64,000 nt of DNA from Thalassotalea_F euphylliae (GCF_042682785.1 NZ_JBHUIB010000007.1:62001-126000); one strand, 5' to 3'. Positions 44,370 through 53,332 are shown, numbered from the stretch's first letter. A program made the numbers and translations. Notes: generated from the letters alone by a model not told the origin.

Positions 44370-44396
44370 GGGGAAGCACTTTGCTTCCCCTTTTTT
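44370..44396 (+). terminator. Terminator after the porin gene
   Basis: Stem GGGGAAGC / GCTTCCCC, loop ACTTT, run of six T; 175 bp past the porin stop. Confidence 0.87.
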
Positions 44397-44399
44397 ATT

Positions 44400-44840
44400 C
44401 TACGTTAACGACTTTCTGCGGGTATACACGTCAGCATCTCGAATTTGCATCAGGCTTTTAGCTTCTTCTCCGTCAACAGGCTTGTAGCCAAACTGTTCAT
44501 ACAACCCATGAGCGTCAAACGTTGCCAGCATTATACGGCGTAACCCTTGTAGCTCGGGGTATTCATGAATCGCTGTCATCAACTTTTTACTTAGCCCTTC
44601 CCCACGGTGTGTTTCTAAAATGAACACATCAGCAAGATACGCAAATGTCGCGTAGTCTGTGATCATACGGGCGAAGCCCACTTGATTACCCTTCTCGTCC
44701 AGCACGGCAAAACACAGTGAGTGGTCGAATGCCTTCTTCATGGTGTCGACTGGTATACCTTTTGCCCAGTAACTCTGACTAATAAAGCCATATATCACGT
44801 CAAAGTTCATCAAAGCTTTATCAGTAGTTACACGGTACAT
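44400..44840 (-). CDS. GNAT family N-acetyltransferase
   Basis: 146 residues with the GNAT fold: FAVLDEKGNQVGFARMITD, LADVFILETHRGEGLSKKLM (acetyl-CoA pyrophosphate loop RGEGLS) and a late YEQFGYKPVDG. Similar single-domain enzymes acetylate small amines or protein ends; no substrate can be assigned. Lone gene between the porin and tex genes. Confidence 0.85.
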   Translation of the reverse strand: MYRVTTDKALMNFDVIYGFISQSYWAKGIPVDTMKKAFDHSLCFAVLDEKGNQVGFARMITDYATFAYLADVFILETHRGEGLSKKLMTAIHEYPELQGLRRIMLATFDAHGLYEQFGYKPVDGEEAKSLMQIRDADVYTRRKSLT

Positions 44841-44913
44841 GGCTTTACTTCCCTATCTTTTACGTAAACGAAAATCTCTGCAAAACTGCTGTTTATACAG
44901 TATTTGAGAGGCG

Positions 44914-47241
44914 CTAGTCTTTCTTCAATTTGGCAAAAGCATCAGCAAACGCATTACCCATTGCAGCGTTTGCCGGCGAACGGTCTTTCTTAGGTTTTGA
45001 TGCATGTTGTGGCTTCGATGACTTAGCCTGTGGTTTATTTGATTGCTTCTGCCCGCCTTTTTGCGGCTTGGCGGTATCATCCAAACGCATCGTTAAATTA
45101 ATGCGCTTGCGCTGAACATCGCATTCAAGCACTTTCACCTTAACCACATCACCCGCCTTAACCACTTCTCGTGGATCGCTAACAAACTTATTTGTCAGCG
45201 CTGAAATATGGACCAGGCCGTCTTGATGCACGCCAATATCAACAAAGGCACCAAAGTTAGCCACATTCGAGACTACGCCCTCTAAAATCATGCCTTCTTC
45301 AAGGTCAGCAAGAGTATTCACCCCTTCTTTGAAGGTCGCAGTTTTAAATTCTGGCCGCGGATCACGGCCTGGCTTTTTCAGCTCACTGATAATATCGTCA
45401 AACGTTAATGCACCAACACCCAGCGCCTCACTATCTAAACCAGACGCTTTATTGAGTAACGCGTCATTGGCGATCAGCGCCGTCATTTCTGTTTCTAGTT
45501 GACTAACAAGCTTTTCTACCACCGGATAGCTTTCCGGATGAACCGCAGTATTGTCCAACACATTATCAGCTTCTCGAATACGCAAGAAGCCAGCTGCTTG
45601 CTCGAAGGCTTTAGGGCCTAAACGAGCAACATCCATCAATTGCTTACGCGAGGTAAATGCGCCATTAGCTTCCCGATGAAGAACAATGTTTGTCGCAAGC
45701 GTTTTCGTCAACCCGGCTACGCGAGTCAGTAAAGCGGCAGAGGCACTGTTTAGCTCAACACCAACCGCATTCACACAGTCTTCCACCACATCATCCAACG
45801 ATGCAGTCAGCTGGCTTTGGTTAACGTCGTGCTGATATTGGCCTACCCCAATGGCTTTCGGGTCAATTTTCACTAGCTCTGCTAGTGGGTCTTGGAGGCG
45901 GCGCGCAATAGAAATAGCACCACGTAGCGACACATCAAGATCAGGAAACTCGTTAGCCGCCAGCTCTGATGCAGAATACACTGACGCACCGGCCTCGCTG
46001 ACCATCACCTTATTCGGCTTCTCACCTTCGATCATCGCCAAAGCATCAGCCGCCATTTTGTCTGTTTCACGCGACCCCGTACCATTACCAATAGCCAGTA
46101 ATTGCACTTTGTGCTGACGAATCAAATTAACGACGGTACGTACTGATTTGTCCCAGTTGTTTTGCGGTGCATGTGGGTAAATAGTGGCGGTATGAAGCAA
46201 CTTGCCCGTGGCATCGACAACCGCAATTTTACAGCCAGTTCTTAGCCCAGGATCAATGCCCATGGTGACTTTAGCCCCTGCAGGTGCACTCATCAGAAGA
46301 TCTTTCAGGTTTTCAGCAAACACCTTAATTGAGCTGAGTTCCGCTTGCTCGCGCAACTGACCAAAAACTTCAGTTTCAAATTGTCCAAGTAGTTTTTGCT
46401 TCCAACTTTGCTGAATAACCGTTCGCATAAAGCCAGCACCAGCTTGCTGCGTTAGGTTTTTGCCTAAGTGCTGGGTAATTATGTCAAACGCTGCACTATG
46501 ACTGTTATTGTCGGTATTCGGATCAACATCTAAAGCCAATCGTAAGAAGCCCTCGTTCTTGCCACGTAGCATAGCAAGTACACGATGTGCAGGAACTTTC
46601 TTAACCGACTCACTATGCGCGAAGTAATCTTTGTATTTGCCTGCTTCCGCTTTCTTTGTTTTAACCACAGTAGAGGTGATATGAGCACGCTGACTAATAT
46701 GACGACGCAGTTTCGCTAATAGCTCGGCATCCTCAGCGAAACGCTCGGCTAAAATACTTGTCACACCAGCTAGCACGGCTTCTGTATCATCAAATCCTGC
46801 TGCTTTATTAATAAACGCTTGCGCTTCTTGTGTTGGCTCAAGCTGCAGGTCTTTAAATAAGTTGTCGGCTAGTGGCTCAAGACCTGCCTCAATCGCTATT
46901 TGACCTTTCGTACGGCGCTTAGGCTTAAACGGTAGATACAAATCTTCGAGGCGCGTTTTGTTGTCGGCATCATTGATAGCTGCTTTCAAAGCAAGTGTCA
47001 TTTTACCCTGCTGTTCAATATTCGTGAGTACGACTTGTCGACGCTCATTTAGCTCTCGCAAATAAGTTAATCGACTCGCTAATGTGCGCAAGTGCCCATC
47101 GTCTAGGCCTTGTGTTGCTTCTTTTCGGTAACGGGCAATAAAGGGAACAGTTGCCCCGTCATCTAACAAGGAAATTGCGGCTTCTACCTGATGCGGTTTT
47201 ACGGAAAGTTCTGAGGCAATTTGCTGCGCTATCTGCTGCAT
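44914..47241 (-). CDS. tex: Transcription accessory protein Tex
   Basis: RNA/DNA-binding factor of 775 residues. In order: N-terminal helical domain (MQQIAQQIASELSVKPHQVE), YqgF-like RNase-H fold (GIDPGLRTGCKIAVVD), helix-hairpin-helix motifs (AALLTRVAGLTKTLATNIV), and a C-terminal S1 domain (ILEGVVSNVANFGAFVDIGV). A Lys/Gln-rich tail of about 60 residues follows. Start is ATG 47241; the open frame extends to a TTG at 47268 with no support. Confidence 0.96.
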   Translation of the reverse strand: MQQIAQQIASELSVKPHQVEAAISLLDDGATVPFIARYRKEATQGLDDGHLRTLASRLTYLRELNERRQVVLTNIEQQGKMTLALKAAINDADNKTRLEDLYLPFKPKRRTKGQIAIEAGLEPLADNLFKDLQLEPTQEAQAFINKAAGFDDTEAVLAGVTSILAERFAEDAELLAKLRRHISQRAHITSTVVKTKKAEAGKYKDYFAHSESVKKVPAHRVLAMLRGKNEGFLRLALDVDPNTDNNSHSAAFDIITQHLGKNLTQQAGAGFMRTVIQQSWKQKLLGQFETEVFGQLREQAELSSIKVFAENLKDLLMSAPAGAKVTMGIDPGLRTGCKIAVVDATGKLLHTATIYPHAPQNNWDKSVRTVVNLIRQHKVQLLAIGNGTGSRETDKMAADALAMIEGEKPNKVMVSEAGASVYSASELAANEFPDLDVSLRGAISIARRLQDPLAELVKIDPKAIGVGQYQHDVNQSQLTASLDDVVEDCVNAVGVELNSASAALLTRVAGLTKTLATNIVLHREANGAFTSRKQLMDVARLGPKAFEQAAGFLRIREADNVLDNTAVHPESYPVVEKLVSQLETEMTALIANDALLNKASGLDSEALGVGALTFDDIISELKKPGRDPRPEFKTATFKEGVNTLADLEEGMILEGVVSNVANFGAFVDIGVHQDGLVHISALTNKFVSDPREVVKAGDVVKVKVLECDVQRKRINLTMRLDDTAKPQKGGQKQSNKPQAKSSKPQHASKPKKDRSPANAAMGNAFADAFAKLKKD

Positions 47242-47581
47242 AAATGCTGACCTACATGGAAAAATCAAAAGTATAATAGCGGCAAGTATACCGCTAATAT
47301 TTTTGAAGTCTCGCTGTTTAGCTGATTATTCCTATTTTCGTCACATTTGTTTACCAACGGTTTTTGCTTGTGACAACATATACAGGTTAGCTAATAGATC
47401 GACTTTTTAGCTACCATGCAAATGCTGCATTCGCAACACTGTAAAATACAAATACCGATTTTGGGTTAAATCAGTCTAATTATTTAACCTAAGTAAACGA
47501 GTGAGGAACGACTCTTTTATTAGATGGCCAAAGAAGCATGTCACTATCAGTGAGCCAAGTAAAAATACGAAAGGAAGCAGA
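47242..47581. other. Intergenic region between tex and the tandem gene array
   Basis: 340 bp between divergent genes. It must hold the promoters of both. I see an inverted repeat (next entry) and, from about 47569, the leader shared by all four array copies (AAAGGAAGCAGA). A short open frame continuing the first array gene upstream to 47501 is not conserved in the other copies and is rejected as a start. Confidence 0.5.
47464..47489. promoter_or_regulatory. Operator-like inverted repeat upstream of the tandem array
   Basis: Perfect 8-bp arms GGTTAAAT / ATTTAACC separated by 10 bp, 93 bp before the first array start. Could be a regulator site or a hairpin in the leader. Confidence 0.4.
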
Positions 47582-48376
47582 ATGAGAACAGCAATAGAAG
47601 AAATAAAGTTTAGAGCAGATTTTTGTAGTACTTGTGGAAATATTGAAATTGCAGACCACCTGCTAGGCCAATCAAAAGCTTTAGGTTATAGAACTTGTGC
47701 GGGCTTCCATTTGGGTGCATATATCTACTACGCTTCGCTAAACGAAAACACCATCGCATTGGATAGCCTGTCTAAAGTAATTGAATTTGGTATGAGTGCA
47801 AAGGCACCATATGAACAGGAAAGCCTGTTAAGTCTGCTAACCGTTTATCATGGTAAAGCCTTTTTAGGGGAAGATCTCATCGCTGTATCCGAAGCGATAA
47901 TGGAATATAGCGATCAATTTGAAAACGAATTCGTAAATCCATTGTATCCAATACTTGCCGCTATTACATTGGAGGAAGAATATAGCAAATTTTTGCCCAA
48001 ACTTGCTGCTTGGGAAAAGAGAAAATACCCCATCACATTGCCGGGCAGTTCCAATGCGGTTGAGCAAATATGCCAAAACGATGGTGACGCTCTAACCAGT
48101 AGCATCAGCGACATGCTAGCCCTACACCACAAACAGGCCACCAATAGACATTCTAGTATACACAATCATCATGCTAGCTTTATAAGCTACACGCCATACC
48201 TTTTGCTAAATTTGGCGCGCACAAGAGGGTTGGATATTAGCGACAATGTGCAAAATAGGGTTCAAACGTTAAAACTGGGCATGAGCTCGCCTGTAGACTT
48301 CCCCGATATCCCCAAAAATCACAAAATGCCAATTGAGGTGGATTATCTCACCGGAAAAATAAAGCCTTTGAGCTAG
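47582..48376 (+). CDS. Tandem paralog 1, putative immunity-type protein (Imm49-like?)
   Basis: 264 residues, no signal peptide or membrane segment, predicted mostly helical by residue pattern. The start is set by alignment with the three following copies (MRTA-EEI) and by the leader GGAAGCAGA. C-terminal features: YPITLPGSSNAVEQICQNDG, then MLALHHKQ, then LLLNLARTRGLDI and PKNHKMPIEVDYLTGKI. That order (stored gene-size dose of Asp/His segment, then an LA-RG segment, then a Pro-rich tail) recalls Imm49-type immunity proteins from memory; unverified. Differs from copy 2 mainly in residues 14-41, including two extra Cys (FCSTCGN). Confidence 0.6.
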   Translation: MRTAIEEIKFRADFCSTCGNIEIADHLLGQSKALGYRTCAGFHLGAYIYYASLNENTIALDSLSKVIEFGMSAKAPYEQESLLSLLTVYHGKAFLGEDLIAVSEAIMEYSDQFENEFVNPLYPILAAITLEEEYSKFLPKLAAWEKRKYPITLPGSSNAVEQICQNDGDALTSSISDMLALHHKQATNRHSSIHNHHASFISYTPYLLLNLARTRGLDISDNVQNRVQTLKLGMSSPVDFPDIPKNHKMPIEVDYLTGKIKPLS

Positions 48377-48403
48377 AGAGAGTAGTTCAAGGAAGGAAGC
48401 AGA

Positions 48404-49198
48404 ATGAGAACAGCAAAAGAAGAGATAAAATTTAGAGCAGATAATTATATTATTTGGGGAAATATTGAGCCTGCAGACCATTTGTCAGACCAGTCAAAAG
48501 CATTAAATTACAGGAGTTGTGCGGGCTTCCATTTGGGTGCATATATTTATTACGCATCGCTAAATGAAAACACCATCGCATTAGATAGCCTGTCTAAAGT
48601 AATTGAGTTTGGTATGAGTGCAAAGGCTGTATATGAACAGGAAAGCCTGTTAAGTCTGCTAACCGTTTATCATGGTAAAGCCTTTTTAGAGGAAGACCTC
48701 ACAGCTGTATCCGAAGCGATTATGGAATATGGCGATCAATTTGAAAACGAATTCGTAAATCCATTGTATCCAATACTTGCCGCTATTACATTGGAGGAAG
48801 AATATAGCAAATTTTTGCCCAAACTTGCTGCTTGGGAAAAGAGAAAATACCCCATCACATTGCCGGGCAGTTCAAATGCGATTGAGCAGATATGCCAAAA
48901 CGATGGTGACGCTCTAACCAGTAGCATCAGCGACATGCTAGCCCTACACCACAAACAGGCCACCAATAGACATTCTAGTATACACAATCATCATGCTAGC
49001 TTTATAAGCTACACGCCATATCTCTTGGTAAATTTGGCGCGCACAAGAGGGTTGGATATTAGCGACAATGTGCAAAATAGGGTTCAAACGTTAAAACTGG
49101 GCATGAGCTCGCCAGTAGACTTTCCCGATGTCCCCAAAAATCACAAAATGCCGATTGAAGTGGATTATCTCACCGGAAAAATAAAGCCTTTGAGCTAG
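48404..49198 (+). CDS. Tandem paralog 2, putative immunity-type protein (Imm49-like?)
   Basis: 264 residues, 27 bp after copy 1. About 18 substitutions against copy 1, eleven of them in residues 14-41, and nearly identical from there on. Residues 1-42 match copy 3 instead (NYIIWGNIEPADHLSDQSKA). The middle copy is thus a mosaic of its neighbours. Same leader and spacer as the others, so all four are likely one transcript. Function unknown; immunity-type role is an inference. Confidence 0.6.
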   Translation: MRTAKEEIKFRADNYIIWGNIEPADHLSDQSKALNYRSCAGFHLGAYIYYASLNENTIALDSLSKVIEFGMSAKAVYEQESLLSLLTVYHGKAFLEEDLTAVSEAIMEYGDQFENEFVNPLYPILAAITLEEEYSKFLPKLAAWEKRKYPITLPGSSNAIEQICQNDGDALTSSISDMLALHHKQATNRHSSIHNHHASFISYTPYLLVNLARTRGLDISDNVQNRVQTLKLGMSSPVDFPDVPKNHKMPIEVDYLTGKIKPLS

Positions 49199-49225
49199 AG
49201 AGACTAGATCAAGAAAGGAAGCAGA

Positions 49226-50020
49226 ATGAGAACAGCAATAGAAGAGATAAAGTTTAGAGCAGATAATAATATTATTTGGGGAAATATTGAGCCCGCAGAA
49301 CATTTGTCAGACCAATCAAAAGCTTGGAATTATAGGAGTTGTGCGGGCTTCCATTTGGGTGCATATATTTATTACGCTTCGCTAAATGAAAACACCATCG
49401 CATTAGATAGCCTGTCCAAATCAATTGAATTTGGTTTGAGTGCAACGGCTGCATACGAACAGGAAAGCCTGTTAAGTTTAGAAACCGTTTATATTGGTAA
49501 AGCTTTTTTAGGGGAAGATCTCACCGCCGTATCTGAGTCGATTATGGAAAACGCTAATCAATATAAAAATGAATCCGTAAATCCATTGTATCCGTTACTT
49601 GCCGCTATTATGCTGGGGCAGGTTCATAGCGAATTTATGCCCAAACTTGCCGCTTGTGAAAAGAAAAAGTACCCCATCACATTACCGGGCAGCTTTAACG
49701 CAATTGAGCAGATATGCCAAAATGATGGTGACGCTCTAACCAATAGCATTAGCGATATGCTAGCCCTACACCACAAAAAGGCCAACAATAGACATTCTGA
49801 TATATACAATCACCATGCTAGCTTTATAAGCTACACGCCATATCTCTTGTTAAATCTGGCACGCACACGAGGATTGGATATTAGCGACAATGTGCAAAAT
49901 AGGGTTCAAACGTTAAAACTGGGCATGAGCTCACCTGTAGACTTCCCCGATGTCCCCAAAAACCACAAAATGCCAATTGAAGTGGATTATCTCACCGGAA
50001 AAATAAAGCCTTTGAGCTAG
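49226..50020 (+). CDS. Tandem paralog 3, putative immunity-type protein (Imm49-like?)
   Basis: 264 residues, 27 bp after copy 2. About 35 differences from copy 2, most in residues 66-195 (for example IMENANQYKNESVNPLYPLL in place of IMEYGDQFENEFVNPLYPIL). The last 60 residues are essentially the same in copies 1-3. The clustering of changes points to gene conversion or to selection on the middle part. Function unknown. Confidence 0.6.
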   Translation: MRTAIEEIKFRADNNIIWGNIEPAEHLSDQSKAWNYRSCAGFHLGAYIYYASLNENTIALDSLSKSIEFGLSATAAYEQESLLSLETVYIGKAFLGEDLTAVSESIMENANQYKNESVNPLYPLLAAIMLGQVHSEFMPKLAACEKKKYPITLPGSFNAIEQICQNDGDALTNSISDMLALHHKKANNRHSDIYNHHASFISYTPYLLLNLARTRGLDISDNVQNRVQTLKLGMSSPVDFPDVPKNHKMPIEVDYLTGKIKPLS

Positions 50021-50047
50021 AGCGAGTAGATCAAGAAAGGAAGCAGA

Positions 50048-50839
50048 ATGAGAACAGCAAAAGAGGAAATCGAATTCTTATTGGATTTCGTGAATAGTAG
50101 CGTTGGCAGAGCACCAGGCGAACGCTTGAATGACTATAGAAAAGCATTTGCGTATCAAAATATAGCGTGGAGATACGTTAGTATCTATATTTATAAATCG
50201 CTACTTAATATTAGTGACGAAAAAGATAATGCATTGAGAAATTCTATAATCAATTCTCAAAAAGCAATAGAGATTTACCCCGAAGACAAGTTAAGTCATA
50301 TACAACCTCTTTTTATCGCAAAATCTTTGCTAGGAGAAAGCTTACTTGAGCCGGCTAAACAAGTAATTGAAGCTGAACAAATCAACAAAAATGAGAACAT
50401 TAGCCCCCTGATTACAATGCTTTCGAGCATTATTCTTAATGACAATCACTCTCTTTTCATGGAAATGTTAAAGACGCATGAAAAGAAAAAGCACTCAACC
50501 GTTTTGTCAGGTAGTTACGACGCTATAGTTCAATTATTAAAGCGTGATGAAGAAGGTTTTATTAAGGCATTAAATTCAATGCTACTTGCTCATCATAAAA
50601 AAGCTAACAGCCCTAGCTCAGGTATATACAGAACGTGCTATTCTTTCTTAAGCTTAGATTCATATTTAGTTTTAGCACTGTCTGAATTTTTAGGCATGAA
50701 TGTGAGGTCGAAAATCTCTGAAAATATACAGACTCTCAATGTGCCTTTGAGATTTCCTACAGAATTTCCAAAACTTCCCAAAAATTACAAAATGGCACTG
50801 TCAGTTGATTACCTAACAGCGACAGCAAACTTTGCTTAA
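50048..50839 (+). CDS. Tandem paralog 4, diverged member of the array
   Basis: 263 residues. Keeps MRTAKEEIEF at the start, HEKKKHSTVLSGSYDAIVQL and MLLAHHKKAN in the middle, and FPKLPKNYKMALSVDYLT at the end, but overall identity to copies 1-3 is only around 30% by eye. More AT-rich than its neighbours. Same 27-bp spacer and leader. It is an older duplicate or a separate arrival; the register shows it is part of the array. Confidence 0.65.
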   Translation: MRTAKEEIEFLLDFVNSSVGRAPGERLNDYRKAFAYQNIAWRYVSIYIYKSLLNISDEKDNALRNSIINSQKAIEIYPEDKLSHIQPLFIAKSLLGESLLEPAKQVIEAEQINKNENISPLITMLSSIILNDNHSLFMEMLKTHEKKKHSTVLSGSYDAIVQLLKRDEEGFIKALNSMLLAHHKKANSPSSGIYRTCYSFLSLDSYLVLALSEFLGMNVRSKISENIQTLNVPLRFPTEFPKLPKNYKMALSVDYLTATANFA

Positions 50840-50955
50840 ATCAGGGTTGGTGATTTAAAAGAACCTTCAAGGATGGCGATATTGTGTGCTTCGCCACCAG
50901 CAAAGTAAAAGAATACTACACCAAGCTTTGTTATAGAGTTCCCCTCGAGAGAAAA

Positions 50956-51669
50956 CTAGACACTCCGCACCTTAAAAAACGAGTTAACTGAGGTGCGATT
51001 GTCGGGCGATTTAGGATCGAAACTCACTTGTTCTGTAATATCTGCAGAGTGCAAAACATTGCCAGGATAGAGAATAATGCGGTTCGGTTTCGCATCGACC
51101 TGAAAAGCGCGTTCAAACAAATGATTGCCCTTGCCAATATAGCCCGCATTCGGTTCTATTTCCTCATTCACACGGGCAACCATTGTTCGGATGGTTGACT
51201 CGTCTTTATGATAAAACGACATTTGCTGCGTATCGCGGTAGCGATAAAAGCTCGTGCCACCTAAGTGATTGCTCTTTAAGTAATGAACCGCAGCGTAGTT
51301 TTCTGGCCCAAGCGCGTCAAAATGCGGCATTTTTTGCATTGGGTGTAATTGCTTAGGACCTACTGTCACCTTAGACAACCAACTTTTCGCCAAAGTGTGA
51401 TGTGCGAAGTGTGCCCCGTGCTGGGCTTTTTCAGCAAGTAGCTCAAGCAAAGCAGTAAGCGCACGATAATAAGGGGCTGGCATCTCGTCTCGAACACCAG
51501 GAAATAAGGTGCCATCCGCGCCCTGCTTGCCAAAATATGCGGTACTTTCAGCATATGCTGTCAGTTGGTCAAAGCCCTGCAGAAAGTCGTCAACAATAAA
51601 CACCTGGTAAGGCGTATCAGCAATAGGTAAAGCAGAAAAGGAAAGCTGTGGGTTTAACTGAATTTGCAT
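50956..51669 (-). CDS. DUF6445-type 2-oxoglutarate/Fe(II) oxygenase-like protein
   Basis: 237 residues. Starts MQIQLNPQLSFSALPIADTP. Likely iron ligands: HFD in KMPHFDALGPEN and a distal His in ILYPGNVLHSADI, with an Arg further on (NRTSVNSFF) that could hold the cosubstrate, as in prolyl-hydroxylase-like folds. LGGTSFYRYRDT is also typical. Substrate unknown. Lone gene, convergent with the tandem array. Confidence 0.72.
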   Translation of the reverse strand: MQIQLNPQLSFSALPIADTPYQVFIVDDFLQGFDQLTAYAESTAYFGKQGADGTLFPGVRDEMPAPYYRALTALLELLAEKAQHGAHFAHHTLAKSWLSKVTVGPKQLHPMQKMPHFDALGPENYAAVHYLKSNHLGGTSFYRYRDTQQMSFYHKDESTIRTMVARVNEEIEPNAGYIGKGNHLFERAFQVDAKPNRIILYPGNVLHSADITEQVSFDPKSPDNRTSVNSFFKVRSV

Positions 51670-51813
51670 AACTAATGTCGTTCCGTGACGAGTTGCACTA
51701 CTGTAGAAAAATACTGCCCGCTTGCCAAAGACTCATCTGTAATAATCTATGTGAAAGTATTCACGTTTAAAACTTGATGTAACAATTACGCTGAGCAAAG
51801 ACATACAGATCGC

Positions 51814-51841
51814 TTGTGCACGTAGCTGTTCACTCTATAAT
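51814..51841 (+). promoter_or_regulatory. Candidate promoter of greB
   Basis: TATAAT at 51836-51841 with a TTGTGC box 16 bp upstream. Transcription would begin near 51848, so the upstream GTG at 51842 is not the start of greB. Confidence 0.55.
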
Positions 51842-51868
51842 GTGAACGTCCAGAATCACCATAACACT

Positions 51869-52342
51869 ATGAAAAAAAGCAATTACATTACCCGCGAAGG
51901 TTACGAACGACTCGATCGCGAACTTAAGTTTCTTTGGAAAGACGAACGCCCTAAAGTCACCAAAGCAGTGTCTGAAGCTGCTGCATTAGGTGACCGGAGT
52001 GAAAACGCAGAATACATATACGGTAAGAAACGTCTACGTGAAATAGACAGGCGCGTTCGCTTTTTAAATAAACGCCTTGAAGACTTACAAATCGTTTACC
52101 CCGAAAAACAGCAAGAAGGTAAAGTTTACTTTGGTGCTTGGGTCACACTAATTGACGAAGACGATAAAGAGTATACCTATCGCCTTGTCGGTGTCGACGA
52201 GTGGGATGTAAAAAAGGGTGAGATCAGTATCGATTCTCCTGTTGCTCGAGCGCTTATTGGTAAACAGGTAGATGACGAAGTGGTAGTGAAAACACCAGAG
52301 GGCGAACGTTACTTAGAAGTTATTAAAATTTGGTATAAATAA
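51869..52342 (+). CDS. greB: Transcription elongation factor GreB
   Basis: Rescues backtracked RNA polymerase by stimulating transcript cleavage. 157 residues from ATG 51869 (MKKSNYITREGYERLDREL), as in E. coli; an in-frame GTG at 51842 lies on the promoter. The N-terminal coiled coil carries the acidic tip (LGDRSENAEYIYGKKRLREI) and the C-terminal FKBP-like domain contains VYFGAWVTLIDEDD and SIDSPVARALIGK. Confidence 0.97.
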   Translation: MKKSNYITREGYERLDRELKFLWKDERPKVTKAVSEAAALGDRSENAEYIYGKKRLREIDRRVRFLNKRLEDLQIVYPEKQQEGKVYFGAWVTLIDEDDKEYTYRLVGVDEWDVKKGEISIDSPVARALIGKQVDDEVVVKTPEGERYLEVIKIWYK

Positions 52343-52387
52343 ACCTAGCCTTATTCAAATGCAATCAAAAGCCAAGGTAGTCATTCG

Positions 52388-53332
52388 ATGTTAAAAAAAG
52401 CAGGTATATTTGTTATTGCCTTGGCAGTAATACTCTCAACAGGTTATGCCATTACGCCAAATGACACCTTGTTTGAGTGGAGCGTTGAGGCTGAACGCAA
52501 GCTTGCTGGCTTATCCATAAAACAAGTAAACATCAGCGACAGTGAAATGGTTTACTTAGAAGGTGGCAGCGGTGAACCACTTGTTTTACTACATGGCTTT
52601 GGCGCGAATAAAGATAACTGGAACCGTATCGCGCTTAGCTTAACTAAGCACTATCGGGTCATCGCGCCCGACTTACCTGGCTTTGGGGACAGTTCTAAGA
52701 ATATCGACTACGACTATGATGTGCTTGCTCAAGTCGCCCGCTTGAATGAATTTATCGACACCCTTGGATTAACCCAAGTGCATATTGCAGGGAATTCCAT
52801 GGGTGGCTATATCGCTGGCAACTATGCTGCGAAACATCCAGAAAAAGTAAAAAGTTTGTGGCTACTCAACCCCCTTGGCGTGGCTAGCGCCAAAGACAGC
52901 GAAATGTTCACCATGATTCGTAACGGTGAACCACCTGTGGTGTTAGCGCGCAACTTACCGGATTATGAAAAACTGATTTCGTTTGTTTTTCATAACAAGC
53001 CTTTCATGCCTGACTTTTTCGTCACAGAGCTCGCTAAGCGTGCGGAACAAAGCTACGACATTCAAGCGAAAATTTTCGATGATTTACACAACGTTGCCGG
53101 AGACAAGCTAATATTAAGCTCGCCACTTGATGAAGCCCTGATCTCGTTTAACAAGCCCACACTTATCACTTGGGGCAAGCAAGACAGAATTCTGCATGCC
53201 GACGGCGCCAATAAGCTTGCCAGCAAACTCACCAACGTAAATGTTGAATTAATGGAGAACATGGGACATTTACCTATGATTGAAGCGCCTAAAGTAACAG
53301 CGAATCAATTTTTGGTCTTTGCTCAGAAGTAA
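52388..53332 (+). CDS. Alpha/beta hydrolase, lipase/esterase-like, membrane-anchored or secreted
   Basis: 314 residues. An N-terminal hydrophobic segment (AGIFVIALAVILSTGYAI) suggests export or anchoring. Alpha/beta hydrolase motifs: LVLLHGFGANKDNW (oxyanion), VIAPDLPGFGDSS, nucleophile elbow HIAGNSMGGYIAGN, Asp in ITWGKQDRILHADG and His in ENMGHLPMIEAP. Close in layout to cold-active Moraxella-type lipases and to MhpC. Substrate unknown. 45 bp after greB. Confidence 0.85.
   Translation: MLKKAGIFVIALAVILSTGYAITPNDTLFEWSVEAERKLAGLSIKQVNISDSEMVYLEGGSGEPLVLLHGFGANKDNWNRIALSLTKHYRVIAPDLPGFGDSSKNIDYDYDVLAQVARLNEFIDTLGLTQVHIAGNSMGGYIAGNYAAKHPEKVKSLWLLNPLGVASAKDSEMFTMIRNGEPPVVLARNLPDYEKLISFVFHNKPFMPDFFVTELAKRAEQSYDIQAKIFDDLHNVAGDKLILSSPLDEALISFNKPTLITWGKQDRILHADGANKLASKLTNVNVELMENMGHLPMIEAPKVTANQFLVFAQK

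Larger units (their letters stand above)
47566..50839 (+). repeat. Tandem array of four 822-bp gene units
   Basis: Starts at 47582, 48404, 49226 and 50048 are exactly 822 bp apart. Each unit is a 263-264-codon gene plus a 27-bp spacer that includes the leader GGAAGCAGA. Units 1-3 are close copies at DNA level (about 93% protein identity for 1 against 2, 87% for 2 against 3, counted by eye). Unit 4 is a distant relative but keeps the register, leader and length. Confidence 0.95.

Noticed and set aside
47501..47581. 27-codon N-terminal extension of the first array gene
   Set aside because: Absent from the other three copies, which all start at the same MRTA and have the same leader.
48736..48987. 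Repeated antisense frame inside array copies (also at 47914 and 49624)
   Set aside because: It recurs only because the genes are copies; it is a shadow of the plus-strand coding sequence.
50860..50955. Short open frame after the tandem array that might be a gene remnant
   Set aside because: About 30 codons with no recognisable start, family or ribosome-binding site, running into the convergent oxygenase gene; too little to support a pseudogene or toxin remnant.
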